DNA of 64,000 bases. Source: Anaeromyxobacter oryzae. GTDB lineage: Bacteria; Myxococcota; Myxococcia; Myxococcales; Anaeromyxobacteraceae. The DNA is taken from NCBI RefSeq assembly GCF_023169945.1, contig NZ_AP025591.1, positions 558,001 to 622,000 of the forward strand, given 5' to 3'. Below, in pieces: positions 17,065-25,898 of the stretch (position 1 is its first letter; every line of letters begins with the position of its first letter). Below the pieces are notes generated by a model. The model was not told the origin of the DNA. It made no database searches and saw only the letters and a program-made list of their open reading frames with translations. The position numbers and the translations under genes are program-made.

Positions 17065-17475
17065 CTACGAGCGCCGTGCGATCCGGGCCTTGGCCCGGTC
17101 GAGCGCGTCGCCCGGCCAGACGTCCACCCGCGAACCGTCCTTGCTGTACTCCTCGACGAACATCCCGGCGAACGCGTCGGGAGTGAGCGTCGTTCCGGCG
17201 GCCTTTGCCGCGTCACCGTTCGTGTGCCAGAGGTCGAGGATCGCGATGTCGATCGTCGCCGAGAGGTGCAGCGCCTCGGCGACGACGGCTCTCCATTCCG
17301 TCGCGGTCGTCCCGAGCGCCTGCCGGAGCTTCGGCGCCATCGACATGACGGACCGCTCCTTCTCCGGGGTGAGGTGCCCGATGACGTCGAGGACGTAGGT
17401 CGCGAAGAGCGTATCCACCGGTCCCCACGCGCGCGGGGGCGGTGCGGGGTCGGGCTTCTTCCGGAAAGGCCACAT
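17065..17475 (-). CDS. Hypothetical protein (136 residues)
   Basis: I do not recognise this protein. It begins MWPFRKKPDP followed by a Pro-rich stretch, then a soluble, mostly helical region with a well-ordered amphipathic pattern (LDVIGHLTPEKERSVMSM). It ends with an acidic-basic C-terminal stretch. There are no cysteines, signal peptide or membrane helix. It lies 21 bp downstream of the CGNR regulator on the same strand and could be co-transcribed with it. The protein-like composition and the neighbour support coding. Confidence 0.6.
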   Translation of the reverse strand: MWPFRKKPDPAPPPRAWGPVDTLFATYVLDVIGHLTPEKERSVMSMAPKLRQALGTTATEWRAVVAEALHLSATIDIAILDLWHTNGDAAKAAGTTLTPDAFAGMFVEEYSKDGSRVDVWPGDALDRAKARIARRS

Positions 17476-17496
17476 TCTTCCGCTCCGATTGCCGGG

Positions 17497-18168
17497 CTAC
17501 GGCTTCGCAAGTATACGAGGAGTGGACGCGTCCGCAGCGAGCTGACCGCGCGGCGTCGATACGCGACTCCTGATCGAGGTCTCGGTGGCGCGGCGCGCGT
17601 GCGCTGCGACCTTGGCGCGGTTTCCGCAGACCGCCATCGAGCACCAGCGCCGAACCTGGGCCTGGGATGCGTCCCGGAAGTAGAGGATGCATTCCGGGTT
17701 CGCACACTTGCGAATCGAGCCGGCGCCGCGCACCGCCAGCCCGGCTGCAGCGAGCGCGATGCGTCCCAGGGCACCCGACCACGAGCGATTCACCGGAAGG
17801 TCCTCGAGCCACCAGCCCTCGTCCGTCTCACGGATCTGGGGATACGTCGCTGCGGCCTCCAGCTCCAAGTTCAGACGGCTGATCGACTCCAGGGCCGGGG
17901 CCTTCCCGGAGGCCCGCTCGGTGACGAGCTCGCGCACCATGTCGCGTAGCGAGAGGGCCGCCGCGTAGGCGGCGGCCTCCGCGTGCTCGCGGCGCGTCTG
18001 GCGTCTCACCCGCCTCGCTTCGCGTTCGGTCAGGGCTCCCGCGCGTACGAGGAACCTGAGGACGTCACCCCAGTCGTGGAGCGCCTCTGTTCGGAGGTCC
18101 GTTCCGAGCACGGTGTTGACGAAGTCGACCGCGAGATGGTTCCCGACGAGCCAGAAGCGATCCTGCAT
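17497..18168 (-). CDS. ABATE/CGNR zinc-finger transcription regulator
   Basis: This 223-residue protein has an N-terminal ABATE-type helical region (about 1-130) and a C-terminal CGNR zinc finger. The finger has the pattern CANPEC, then a long loop, then CSMAVCGNR (about 150-185), with a basic tail after it. Such proteins are putative DNA-binding regulators in actinobacteria and proteobacteria, probably ligand-responsive through the ABATE part. It is divergent from a small membrane-protein/hydrolase operon and separated by 108 bp containing two near-identical AACCGGTT palindromes, its likely operators. Confidence 0.85.
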   Translation of the reverse strand: MQDRFWLVGNHLAVDFVNTVLGTDLRTEALHDWGDVLRFLVRAGALTEREARRVRRQTRREHAEAAAYAAALSLRDMVRELVTERASGKAPALESISRLNLELEAAATYPQIRETDEGWWLEDLPVNRSWSGALGRIALAAAGLAVRGAGSIRKCANPECILYFRDASQAQVRRWCSMAVCGNRAKVAAHARRATETSIRSRVSTPRGQLAADASTPRILAKP

Positions 18169-18228
18169 GGTTGAACCATAACCGGTTCGAATCTGCCGAG
18201 CCAGTTGTAACGACTAACCGGTTCGGAA
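18169..18228. promoter_or_regulatory. Putative operator array of the CGNR regulator
   Basis: The motif TAACCGGTTCG occurs twice in the same orientation (18179-18189 and 18215-18225), each centred on the perfect palindrome AACCGGTT. The copies are 36 bp apart. A shorter GGTTGAACC palindrome (18169-18177) abuts the regulator start codon. The region is less GC-rich than its surroundings, as operators often are. Confidence 0.5.
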
Positions 18229-18276
18229 GACTTCAGACGGTTAGAGCCGCACCCCAACCGACATGGAGGCAGTCCG

Positions 18277-18828
18277 ATGAAGAACTTCGATCCCGGCGAT
18301 GGCCACCCCTCTCCTGCTCGCTCTCCCCCGGGGCGCGCGTCGAGAGCGCGTTCGGAGCTGCTCCGCGACATCGTGCAGGCCGGCCTCATCACCGGCGCGC
18401 TGGATGCTGCGGTCGCCGTCGTCCTCTACGTGTTCGTGCTGCACGCGCTTTCCGTGCTCGGCGTGCTGCAGTTCATCGCGAGCGGTCTGCTGGGCACGGC
18501 CGCCTTCCAGGGAGGACTCGTCACGGCTCTCCTGGGCTTCGCGATCCACTTCTTCCTCGCGCTTGCGTTCGCCGCCCTCTTCATCGCCTCGTCGCAGCGG
18601 CTCGCGATCCTGGGCGAGCATCCGGTGGCGAGCGGAATCCTCTACGGAGCCGCCATCTACTTCCTCATGAACTTCGTGGTGCTGCCGTTCACGGCAGTGC
18701 CCAGATCGCCGGTTCGCGCCGTCGAGCTGGTCCCGATGCTCCTGGACCACATGTTCTTCGTGGGGCTGCCGACGGCCCTGATCGTCGCCCACCGCGGGCA
18801 GGCCGCCCGCGCCCCCTCGCCCGCGTAG
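18277..18828 (+). CDS. Uncharacterised four-helix membrane protein
   Basis: This 183-residue protein has a charged, disordered N-terminus (1-28) and about four membrane helices (near 34-58, 63-87, 88-105 and 123-145), with a further hydrophobic stretch near the C-terminus. I do not recognise a family with certainty. It resembles small DUF1440-like inner-membrane proteins, but this is a loose resemblance. It has GGAGGC upstream of the ATG at 18277. It heads an operon with an alpha/beta hydrolase (33 bp gap) and an NTF2-like protein (4-bp overlap), divergent from the CGNR regulator that probably controls it. Confidence 0.6.
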   Translation: MKNFDPGDGHPSPARSPPGRASRARSELLRDIVQAGLITGALDAAVAVVLYVFVLHALSVLGVLQFIASGLLGTAAFQGGLVTALLGFAIHFFLALAFAALFIASSQRLAILGEHPVASGILYGAAIYFLMNFVVLPFTAVPRSPVRAVELVPMLLDHMFFVGLPTALIVAHRGQAARAPSPA

Positions 18829-18861
18829 CGCCGCTTCCACCCGTACCAATGGAGACACGTC

Positions 18862-19764
18862 ATGGTTCGCCATCGCACCGTCCACGTCGATTCCGTCACC
18901 CTCTTCTACCGTGAAGCCGGAAAGCCGGAAGCCCCGGCGCTCCTCCTGCTCCACGGCTTTCCGTCCTCCTCGCACATGTTCCGGAACCTCATCCCTCTGC
19001 TCGCCGACCGCTTTCACGTGGTCGCTCCCGACCTGCCGGGATTCGGCTTCTCGGACGCGCCGGCTCGCGCGGACTTCGCGTACACGTTCGAGAACCTCGC
19101 CGACGTGCTCGCCCGCTTCACCGAGAGGCTCGGGCTCGGGCGCTACGCTCTCTACGTGTTCGACTACGGCGCGCCGCTCGGCTTCCGGCTGGCGGTCCGG
19201 CACCCGGAGCGGGTGACGGCGATCATCTCGCAGAACGGCAACGCCTACCTGGAGGGACTGAGCCAGGGCTGGAATCCGATCCAGGTGTACTGGAAGGAGC
19301 CGACCGCGGCGAACCGAGCGGCGCTGCGCGACTTCCTCCGGCCGGAGACCACACGGTTCCAGTACCTCCACGGCGTCGCCGACGAGACCCTGGTCGCGCC
19401 CGAGAGCTACACGCTCGATTCGGCCCTGCTCGCCCGGCCCGGCAACGACGAGGTCCAGCTCGACCTCTTCCTCGACTACCAGAGCAACGTCACGCTCTAC
19501 CCGGCGTTCCAGGGCTACCTGCGTACGAGACGTCCCCCCGTGCTGGCCGTGTGGGGGAGGAATGATCCGTTCTTCCTGCCGGCGGGTGCGGAGGCCTTCA
19601 AGCGCGATCAACCGGAGGCCGAGGTGAGCTTCTACGATACGGGCCACTTCGCCCTGGAGACGCACGCCGCCGAGATCGCCACGGCGATCCGGGATTTCCT
19701 GAGGCGCAAGCTCCCGGAGGGCGTCGACCGCGCCGCGTCTTCGCCGAGAGGGGACCGCCCGTGA
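18862..19764 (+). CDS. Alpha/beta hydrolase with Asp nucleophile (dehalogenase/epoxide-hydrolase type)
   Basis: This 300-residue cytoplasmic hydrolase has the oxyanion motif HGFPSSSHMF (31-40), the nucleophile elbow VFDYGAPLG (D101), the acid-loop region GRNDPFF, and the catalytic His in DTGHFALETH near 273. An Asp rather than Ser at the elbow is typical of haloalkane dehalogenases and epoxide hydrolases. The substrate cannot be assigned. It overlaps the downstream NTF2-like gene by 4 bp (GTGA), suggesting coupled translation. RBS GGAGAC precedes the ATG at 18862. Likely regulated by the divergent CGNR protein. Confidence 0.85.
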   Translation: MVRHRTVHVDSVTLFYREAGKPEAPALLLLHGFPSSSHMFRNLIPLLADRFHVVAPDLPGFGFSDAPARADFAYTFENLADVLARFTERLGLGRYALYVFDYGAPLGFRLAVRHPERVTAIISQNGNAYLEGLSQGWNPIQVYWKEPTAANRAALRDFLRPETTRFQYLHGVADETLVAPESYTLDSALLARPGNDEVQLDLFLDYQSNVTLYPAFQGYLRTRRPPVLAVWGRNDPFFLPAGAEAFKRDQPEAEVSFYDTGHFALETHAAEIATAIRDFLRRKLPEGVDRAASSPRGDRP

Positions 19765-20159
19765 CGACCGATCCCATCGAGGTGGTGCGTCGCTTCTACG
19801 AAGTGCTCGCCCGCGGAGACGTGCTCGCTCTCGTCGGGATGCTCGCGCCGCGGCTCGAGTGGACCGAGGCCGAACGCTTCCCGTACCACGGTGGCACCTG
19901 GCATACCCCCGAGGAAGTGGTCCAGGGTCTGCTCGCGCCTCTGGAACGCGACTGGGAAGCCTTCTCCGCGCGGCCGGTGTCCAGCGTGGCCGAGGGCGAG
20001 CGGGTCGTCTCCCTCGGCGCGTACCGTGGCAAGTACCGGAAGACGGGTCGATCGATGACGGCGCCGTTCGCCCACGTCTGGACCGTGCGCGACGGCAAGA
20101 TCGCCGGCTTCGTCCAGTACACGGACACGGCGAAGGTGCTGGAGGCGTTGCAGGAGTGA
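19761..20159 (+). CDS. SnoaL/NTF2-like protein
   Basis: This 132-residue protein has the SnoaL/NTF2-like cone fold, recognisable by the N-terminal helix VVRRFYEVLARGDV, the WTE...YHGGTWHTPEEV segment, and the closing AHVWTVRDGKIAGFVQYTD strand. Members act as small-molecule isomerases, dehydratases or unassigned ligand binders. It begins with a GTG overlapping the hydrolase stop. The coupling suggests that the two act on the same compound. Confidence 0.8.
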   Translation: MTTDPIEVVRRFYEVLARGDVLALVGMLAPRLEWTEAERFPYHGGTWHTPEEVVQGLLAPLERDWEAFSARPVSSVAEGERVVSLGAYRGKYRKTGRSMTAPFAHVWTVRDGKIAGFVQYTDTAKVLEALQE

Positions 20160-20468
20160 GGACCTCGTCCGCGGGGGCCGTGAGTGATCCGCCGCGCGCC
20201 ACGCGCGAGCTCCTGGAGTGCCGCAGCCGAGACGGCACTCCAGGGGCGGACCTCCCGTAGCGCGCACGAGTCCCCATGTTCGCGCTGGCGGCGCGCATCT
20301 ACTCCGATGGCTACCGCCCCGACCGGCGACGACATGCGCCCTTAACCTTCCACCTCGTCCCGGGTCTTTCGAAACGGGCCCTCCGACGGCAGCGGACCGA
20401 TCGACGCACCTGCCTCCCGGCGGTACCCTGCGCGTGCCGTCGAGCCATGTGTCCGGGGGGAGGACTCC
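20160..20468. other. Intergenic region between the NTF2-like gene and the collagen-like gene
   Basis: This 309-bp region contains no gene I can support. It holds the long hairpin at 20212-20244 described separately, and presumably the promoter of the downstream lipoprotein, whose boxes I could not identify. Confidence 0.5.
20212..20244 (+). terminator. Long perfect hairpin after the NTF2-like gene
   Basis: CCTGGAGTGCCG and CGGCACTCCAGG form a 12-bp perfect stem around a 9-nt loop, 53 nt after the stop codon. No T-tract follows, so it may act as a 3'-end stabiliser as well as a terminator. Confidence 0.5.
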
Positions 20469-22403
20469 ATGTTCACCGTTCGACACATCCGCACGCCGCG
20501 TTGGACGGAACGGCGGTACGGAACGCTTGCGCTCTGGGTCGCGCTCTGGTCCACGCTCGGCTGCGCCGCGGGCCGCCGTCAGTACCCGCTACCGATGACA
20601 GCCGCGGAGCTGAGCGTCCACGCGGACGGCGCCGCCCTGGTCGCGTACCTGAGCCAGCCGGACGCGAGCGCCGCGGTCTGCGACGTGCGCTCGCCCGGGT
20701 CCCACTTCACGCGCATGGACGAGGAAGCGCGGGCGGCCCTGGGCCGCGGGTTTCGCGAGGGCAAGATCGCGCCCCGTGTCTGGCTCCCCTGCATGGAGGC
20801 TCTGCTGCGCAGCGCCGACGCGGAGACGTCGAGGGCCCTGCTCGGAGACGTCCTGCAGACCGCGCTCGACACCGTCGAGGATCCGCACCTCGAATTCGAC
20901 GCCGGCGAGCAGGCTCGACTGGATGCGCTCCAGCAGCTCTACGCCGAGCGCGACGCCAGCCGCACCGCGCCCTCCGCGCTCACGAGAGAGGTCGGCGCGG
21001 CGCTCAGGCGCGATCTCCAGGCGAACCGCCTCGGTCCCGCCGGCCGGCCGCGTGCGGCCGATCTGGTGACCTTGCTCGAGCTGGAGCGCGGCCGGTGGCA
21101 GGACCGTGCCGTGGACGCGCCGGTGCTCGATTCGCTCGTGGAGGCGCAGGACGAGCGCACGCTCCGCTGGGCCGTCGCCCGTCTCCCGAGCGTCACGATG
21201 CGCACGGAGGCGCGACGCCGGATCGTCCAGCTGCACCTCCGCGCTTCCCCGTTCCCCGAGGTTCGGAAGGAGGTGGCCGCGGTGGAGGACGCGGTGATGC
21301 GGACCGGCGCGAACGCGATCTCGATCGACGATCACGCGCCGGTGCGCGGCTGGATCGAGCCCTCCCTCGGGTCGGCACGCGAGGTGCTGGTGGAGCAGCA
21401 CGTTCCGGAGCAATCGGCGAGGCTGCTCGGATACACGAGCGAGCGGCCCACGCCCTCGATCCTTCCAGAGCTGCCGACCCGGGGCAGCCTGCACGTGCTG
21501 CTCGATGGCGTCTCGGCCCCGCTCACCGTCTGCGCCCCCGTCGACGAGCTGGACGTGACCCCCTGCCTCGCGCCGGGCGACGTCCGGGTCGAAACGCCGC
21601 TCGCCACGATCGACCCCGACGGCGTGCTGCACTTCACCGATTGGATCGGCGAGGCCGAGGCCGTGAATCTCTCGCGCCAGGGGCGCCGCCTCGTCGTCCC
21701 CTTCACGGTCGGCGGCCGGCGCGTCGCCGCCCTGGAGTGGTCGCTCCAGTTCCGCGCGCCCCCGGACCTCGTCCTCGCCGGCACGGAGCCCGGCGCTCCA
21801 GGCCCGAGCCTCGACATCGTCGTGGACGGCCGACTCACCCGCCTCGTCTACTCGGTGACCGCCGGGCAGCGCCAGCTCCAGGCCGTCGTCGAGTGGGAGG
21901 ACGCGCCCGCGTTTCACGTGGTCAGCCGCGGAGCTGCGGGCCACCCCGGCACGGACGGCTGGCCCGGCTCGGATGGCTCGTCCGGGTCGGATGGCTGGAG
22001 CGCCTCGTGCCCTTCGTCTCCCGGCTCCGACGGTTCGCGCGGCCAGGACGGATCGCGGGGCGGCGACGGTGGCGCCGGAGGACCGGGCGGCGTGGGCGGC
22101 GACATCCGCGTCTCGGTGGTCGCCGAGCCCGATGCGCGCGACCGCGTGCTCGCCGTTCTGCGAACGGTCATCCGCAGCGACGGCGGTCCCGGCGGCGCGG
22201 GAGGCAGAGGCGGCTCCGGGGGATCGGGCGGGCGTGGCGGGAGCGGCGGATCGGGCACGATCTGCACGGACGCCGATGGCCAGGTCACGACGCTCCCGGG
22301 CGGCGCGAGCGGGGCGAACGGCAGTGACGGTTCCCGCGGAGCCGACGGACCGGACGGCCCGCCGGGACGGCCGGGGCAGGTGACGTTCGCCGAGGGCACC
22401 TGA
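20469..22403 (+). CDS. Collagen-like Gly-rich lipoprotein
   Basis: This 644-residue protein starts at the ATG at 20469 with GGGAGGA upstream. It has a signal peptide with a weak lipobox (STLGC). The large N-terminal body, about residues 35-485, has no recognised domain, but its alternating helices (residues 100-280) and strands (300-480) look folded. The C-terminal 155 residues are two collagen-like tracts of G-x-x triplets, rich in GSD, GGS and GGA, separated by a short globular insert. The protein probably projects from the outer membrane, with the tracts as stalk or assembly elements. It is followed 107 bp downstream by a beta-helix lipoprotein, so the two may work together at the cell surface. 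Confidence 0.75.
   Translation: MFTVRHIRTPRWTERRYGTLALWVALWSTLGCAAGRRQYPLPMTAAELSVHADGAALVAYLSQPDASAAVCDVRSPGSHFTRMDEEARAALGRGFREGKIAPRVWLPCMEALLRSADAETSRALLGDVLQTALDTVEDPHLEFDAGEQARLDALQQLYAERDASRTAPSALTREVGAALRRDLQANRLGPAGRPRAADLVTLLELERGRWQDRAVDAPVLDSLVEAQDERTLRWAVARLPSVTMRTEARRRIVQLHLRASPFPEVRKEVAAVEDAVMRTGANAISIDDHAPVRGWIEPSLGSAREVLVEQHVPEQSARLLGYTSERPTPSILPELPTRGSLHVLLDGVSAPLTVCAPVDELDVTPCLAPGDVRVETPLATIDPDGVLHFTDWIGEAEAVNLSRQGRRLVVPFTVGGRRVAALEWSLQFRAPPDLVLAGTEPGAPGPSLDIVVDGRLTRLVYSVTAGQRQLQAVVEWEDAPAFHVVSRGAAGHPGTDGWPGSDGSSGSDGWSASCPSSPGSDGSRGQDGSRGGDGGAGGPGGVGGDIRVSVVAEPDARDRVLAVLRTVIRSDGGPGGAGGRGGSGGSGGRGGSGGSGTICTDADGQVTTLPGGASGANGSDGSRGADGPDGPPGRPGQVTFAEGT
21930..22385 (+). repeat. 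Glycine-rich G-x-x repeats of the collagen-like lipoprotein
   Basis: The DNA encodes two tracts of Gly-x-x triplets. The first (about 21930-22110) is rich in Asp and Ser, the second (about 22180-22385) in Gly and Arg. Between them about 20 codons encode a GDIRVSVVAEPD-like strand. Confidence 0.6.
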
Positions 22404-22510
22404 CGCGGTCGGCGCGAGGCGAATCCAGCAGGAACCTGCCTGCTGGTCCCTGGCGTCGTGACGGCGATCCGCGGCCCCTGCCGCTCGCGCTGGAGGTGGC
22501 GGGGCTGCCC

Positions 22511-24064
22511 ATGAGATCGTTCGCCGTGCCTCCAACGGTTCACGGATCAGGCCCCGACCTCTCGCGCCGGCGAAGCGCCCGGCCCTCTCCGCCCGGCTCA
22601 GGCCTCGCGGTCGCCGCCGCGCTCGTCGCCGCATGCTCCGCCTCGGGCGCTCCGGCGGTCCGCGCCGTCCCGCTGCCGACCTGCGACGCGCCGGCCCGCC
22701 TCGCCGACGTGTCCACCCCGACCACCGTCGTCGGCGATGGGACGCCCGCAAGCTGTACGGCGGCGGCGCTCCAGGCGGCGGCGGCGGCGGGTGGAACCAT
22801 CGTCTTCGCCTGTGGCCCGTCGCCCGTCACCATCACCGTCTCGTCGGCGATCGTCTTCAGGAAGGAGACCGTCCTCGACGGCGGTGGGCTCGTGACCCTC
22901 TCCGGCGGTGGCACGTCTCGCATCCTCTTCCTCGACTCGAGCTACGACCAGGCGACGCCGCGGCTCACCGTGCAGCGACTCGTGTTCCGCGACGGGATGG
23001 GGCCGGCCACGGGCGACGACACCGCCGTGGGCGGGGGAGCCATCTACCGGGACGGCGGCAGCCTCACCGTCGTGAGCTGCACGTTCGAGAACGACCGCGC
23101 GCGCGCGGCCGGCCAGGACGCCGCGGGCGGCGCGATCTACGGGTTCGGCGGTGGGGAGACGGTGATCGTCGAGTCCACCTTCACCGGCAACTCTGCCAGC
23201 AACGGCGGCGCGATCGGAAGCCTGAACGCCGACCTCGTGGTCGTGAACAGCGCGTTCACAGGAAACGCGGCGAGCGGATCCGGCGGCAACCCGGGCCAGG
23301 GCGGCTGCGGCGGCGCCATCTACATGGACGGCACCCGCGAGAAGGCGATCCTCTGCGGCGTGCGGATCGCGGGCAACGCGGCCGGCGGGCTCGGCGGAGG
23401 CGTCTTCCGCGTATCGAACGATGCGACGGGCTCGTTCACGATGAACGCGTCGATCGTCGACGCGAACCGGGTCACGCCCGCCGACGCCGGGAACGCGGGG
23501 GGGCTCTACCTGCAAGGCCTGCGGCTCACGATCACGAACAGCACCATCTCGCGCAACCAGGCGTTCCACAACGGCGGGGTCTGGATCCACGGCGGCGAGG
23601 CGTTCCTCGCGAACGCGACCATCGCCGAGAACGTCGCGTACGGCACCAACGGCGGTGGGATCTGGCTCTCCGGCTCGCCGAACGGCACGCTCCTCAACTG
23701 CACCATCGCGAACAACCACGCGACCGGGCAGGACGTGGTCGCGGGAGCGATCTTCGGCGCCGGACTCGCCCTCCAGAACACGCTCGTCTCGTGGAACACC
23801 GCCATGTGGTCGCCGGGATGCGACGTGACGCACGGCGACGCCGGCGGGGACCTCCAGTGGCCGGAGGGCGCGCTCTGCACGCGGGGCCTCACCGTCGCCG
23901 ATCCACTGCTCGGTTCGCTCGGCCTCGATGGCGGTCCGACCGAGACGATGCTCCCCGGGGCGGAGAGCCCTGCGCGAGCGCGGGGCCACGGCTGCCCGGC
24001 GACCGATCAGCGTGGCCAGCCCCGCGCGGCCGCGTGCACGGCGGGGGCCGTCGAGGTGCCGTGA
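22511..24064 (+). CDS. Right-handed beta-helix (Pmp-like) surface lipoprotein
   Basis: This 517-residue protein carries a signal peptide with a lipobox-like AALVAACS and then repeated parallel beta-helix coils. Hallmarks are the repeated GGAIY, NGGAI, GNAASGSGGN and TISRNQAFHNGGV motifs, typical of polymorphic-membrane-protein or pectate-lyase-like folds. There is no catalytic triad I can point to. It ends in a Gly/Pro/Ala-rich tail. The start used is the ATG at 22511; 22496 is in frame. It follows the collagen-like lipoprotein by 107 bp. The role is probably surface adhesion or carbohydrate contact; this is inferred from the fold alone. Confidence 0.8.
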   Translation: MRSFAVPPTVHGSGPDLSRRRSARPSPPGSGLAVAAALVAACSASGAPAVRAVPLPTCDAPARLADVSTPTTVVGDGTPASCTAAALQAAAAAGGTIVFACGPSPVTITVSSAIVFRKETVLDGGGLVTLSGGGTSRILFLDSSYDQATPRLTVQRLVFRDGMGPATGDDTAVGGGAIYRDGGSLTVVSCTFENDRARAAGQDAAGGAIYGFGGGETVIVESTFTGNSASNGGAIGSLNADLVVVNSAFTGNAASGSGGNPGQGGCGGAIYMDGTREKAILCGVRIAGNAAGGLGGGVFRVSNDATGSFTMNASIVDANRVTPADAGNAGGLYLQGLRLTITNSTISRNQAFHNGGVWIHGGEAFLANATIAENVAYGTNGGGIWLSGSPNGTLLNCTIANNHATGQDVVAGAIFGAGLALQNTLVSWNTAMWSPGCDVTHGDAGGDLQWPEGALCTRGLTVADPLLGSLGLDGGPTETMLPGAESPARARGHGCPATDQRGQPRAAACTAGAVEVP

Positions 24065-24137
24065 GGCCGTAGCCGGGCGTGGATCCTCCGGCCCTCTCCT
24101 CTCCGCGATCTGCCCCGGCGGGCCACGCCGGCAGCGT

Positions 24138-25085
24138 CTACCCGCCGAGACGGCGCACGACCTCGGGCAACAGCCACGCGACCGCGACGCCTGCGTTGTG
24201 TGCCGCGGCGAAGTTCTGGACGTACTCGCGCGGTCGCACGACGTCGTCGTAGTCACCCACCGCGTTGGCGATGCCGGAGACCCAGATGAACGGGGCGGAC
24301 ACGTCCCGCGCGGCGAGCCCGATGAGTCCGTGCGTCGTCTCGACGGACGCCGCGACCAGCGGGGCCGGAGCCCCCGGTCGACGAGCAGCCTCCTCGAAGC
24401 TCCGGAGCGACTCCGGGTCGACCGCCCTGTACTTCGCGTAGTCGGTCACGTTCAGCGTTCCGACGGAGACGAGCTCGGCGCCCAGCCGAAGGTCGACCGG
24501 GTCCGCACCGGAGGGCGGTCGCACGAGCCGCTTTCGGACCTCCTCGAAGACTGAGCCCGGCACTCCGCCGAACAGCTCGGGATCGCCGCCGGGGTCGAGC
24601 AGGACGTCCCGCACGTCCGCTGGAAGAACGAGTCGGCTCCTCGGGTTGCCCGGATCTCCGTCGTGCACCAGGAAGCGACGGCCGACGACGACGCTCCCGG
24701 GCTGCGCCGCGCCGCCCGGTGAAGCGGCCGTCCCGACCGCGACGACGAGCGACGGCTTCGTGCCGCCCACGAAGGCGCGCGCGACGACGCGGCGCTTCTC
24801 CTCGGAGCTCGACGAGCTCTGCCCCGGATCCATCAGGTCCTGCAGGCACCAGACCTCCACCGCGGCGCCCGCGAGCGCGAACCGGAGCCGGGGCGTGGCG
24901 GGAACGTCCCGCTCGGGCGACGGCCGGATCACCGGGTGGATCTCGAGCGCCCCGAACCCGCGCGGTCGAGCGCGCGGCACCACCGCTCTCGAACCGGGGA
25001 AGTGCTCGCGGTCCCCATCGGACGAGAGGACCCCGACGAGCGGATCCGCCTCCCAGTACTTGTTCGCGACGACGACGATTCGCAC
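24138..25085 (-). CDS. Phosphorylase/nucleosidase-fold protein
   Basis: This 315-residue protein has the fold of nucleoside phosphorylases and nucleosidases: an N-terminal beta strand (RIVVVANKYWEADPL), a VAVGTAASPGG segment near the middle, and VSVGTLNVTDYAKY and ETTHGLIGLAA near the C-terminus, equivalent to the substrate-binding strands of PNP/MTAN. It starts at a GTG at 25085 with GGGAGG upstream; the frame also continues upstream but is not protein-like there. The substrate may be a modified nucleoside. It is divergent from a small membrane protein. Confidence 0.7.
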   Translation of the reverse strand: MRIVVVANKYWEADPLVGVLSSDGDREHFPGSRAVVPRARPRGFGALEIHPVIRPSPERDVPATPRLRFALAGAAVEVWCLQDLMDPGQSSSSSEEKRRVVARAFVGGTKPSLVVAVGTAASPGGAAQPGSVVVGRRFLVHDGDPGNPRSRLVLPADVRDVLLDPGGDPELFGGVPGSVFEEVRKRLVRPPSGADPVDLRLGAELVSVGTLNVTDYAKYRAVDPESLRSFEEAARRPGAPAPLVAASVETTHGLIGLAARDVSAPFIWVSGIANAVGDYDDVVRPREYVQNFAAAHNAGVAVAWLLPEVVRRLGG

Positions 25086-25350
25086 TGTCGCCTCCCGCGC
25101 CCGATCCGGCGCCGTGACGAGAGCGTATCGGGACCGTTTCGGGATGTCACTCTCGGCGGCCCGCGCTCGTCGACTTGCCTGTGCACCCACGGTGATCTCG
25201 ACCGAGCTCACGAGGTACGAACGAACCGTCGGCCGCCGCCCGGGCTCGTACACTCTCGTCGTTTCCCCGCTCCGCACCGTCCTGCTCGATCGAACCGTTG
25301 CGGACACGCGCTCTCCTGCTACCGTGTCCTGTCGGTCGACGGGAGGCGTC

Positions 25351-25734
25351 ATGTCCGCAGTCGCTCGTTCACTCGTGGTGTTCGGCTGGTATCTCGCCGG
25401 TTTCGGAGCGCTCCTCGTCTTCGTACCGAACCTCTTGCTCGGGGTCTTCGGTTTGCCGCCGACGGCGGAGGTCTGGATCCGTGTCGTGGGCGTGCTGGTG
25501 CTCATCATCGCGTACTTCAACGTCCGGCTCGGGCGGGAGGAGTTCCTTCCATACGCTCGGGTCACCGTTCACGCGCGCGTGGCCGTGCTCGTGTTCCTGA
25601 TCGCGTTCGTGCTCGCCGGGCTCGTGAAGCCGATCCTCATCCTGGTCGGCGTCATCGACTTCGCCGGCGCGCTCTGGACCGCCGCGGCGCTCCGCAAGGA
25701 TCCGCGGGCGACGACCCAGCCGCTGCTCGGATGA
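25351..25734 (+). CDS. Small membrane protein with four helices
   Basis: This 127-residue protein has about four hydrophobic helices (near 8-30, 41-60, 74-92 and 94-115) and a short charged tail. GGGAGG precedes the ATG at 25351 by 5 nt. It resembles small uncharacterised membrane proteins. No function can be assigned. The 265-bp upstream gap contains its promoter and that of the divergent nucleosidase-fold gene. Confidence 0.65.
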   Translation: MSAVARSLVVFGWYLAGFGALLVFVPNLLLGVFGLPPTAEVWIRVVGVLVLIIAYFNVRLGREEFLPYARVTVHARVAVLVFLIAFVLAGLVKPILILVGVIDFAGALWTAAALRKDPRATTQPLLG

Positions 25735-25898
25735 CGCGCGACGGTGCGTCTCATCGTCTTCCGGACGATCCCGATCCGCCGTCGCCGACCGCTCACGTCA
25801 CCCGTACGAGGCGCTGCCGCCCCGGAAGCGGTGACCCGTTCCCTGCGAGGGCAGCGGGCCCGTGACGAGCACGGTGGCGTGGTTATGGCCGCCGCGCC

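Noticed and set aside
20589..22751. A 720-codon minus-strand frame opposite the collagen-like lipoprotein
   Set aside because: It is an Arg/Ala/Gly shadow produced by the codon bias of the plus-strand gene.
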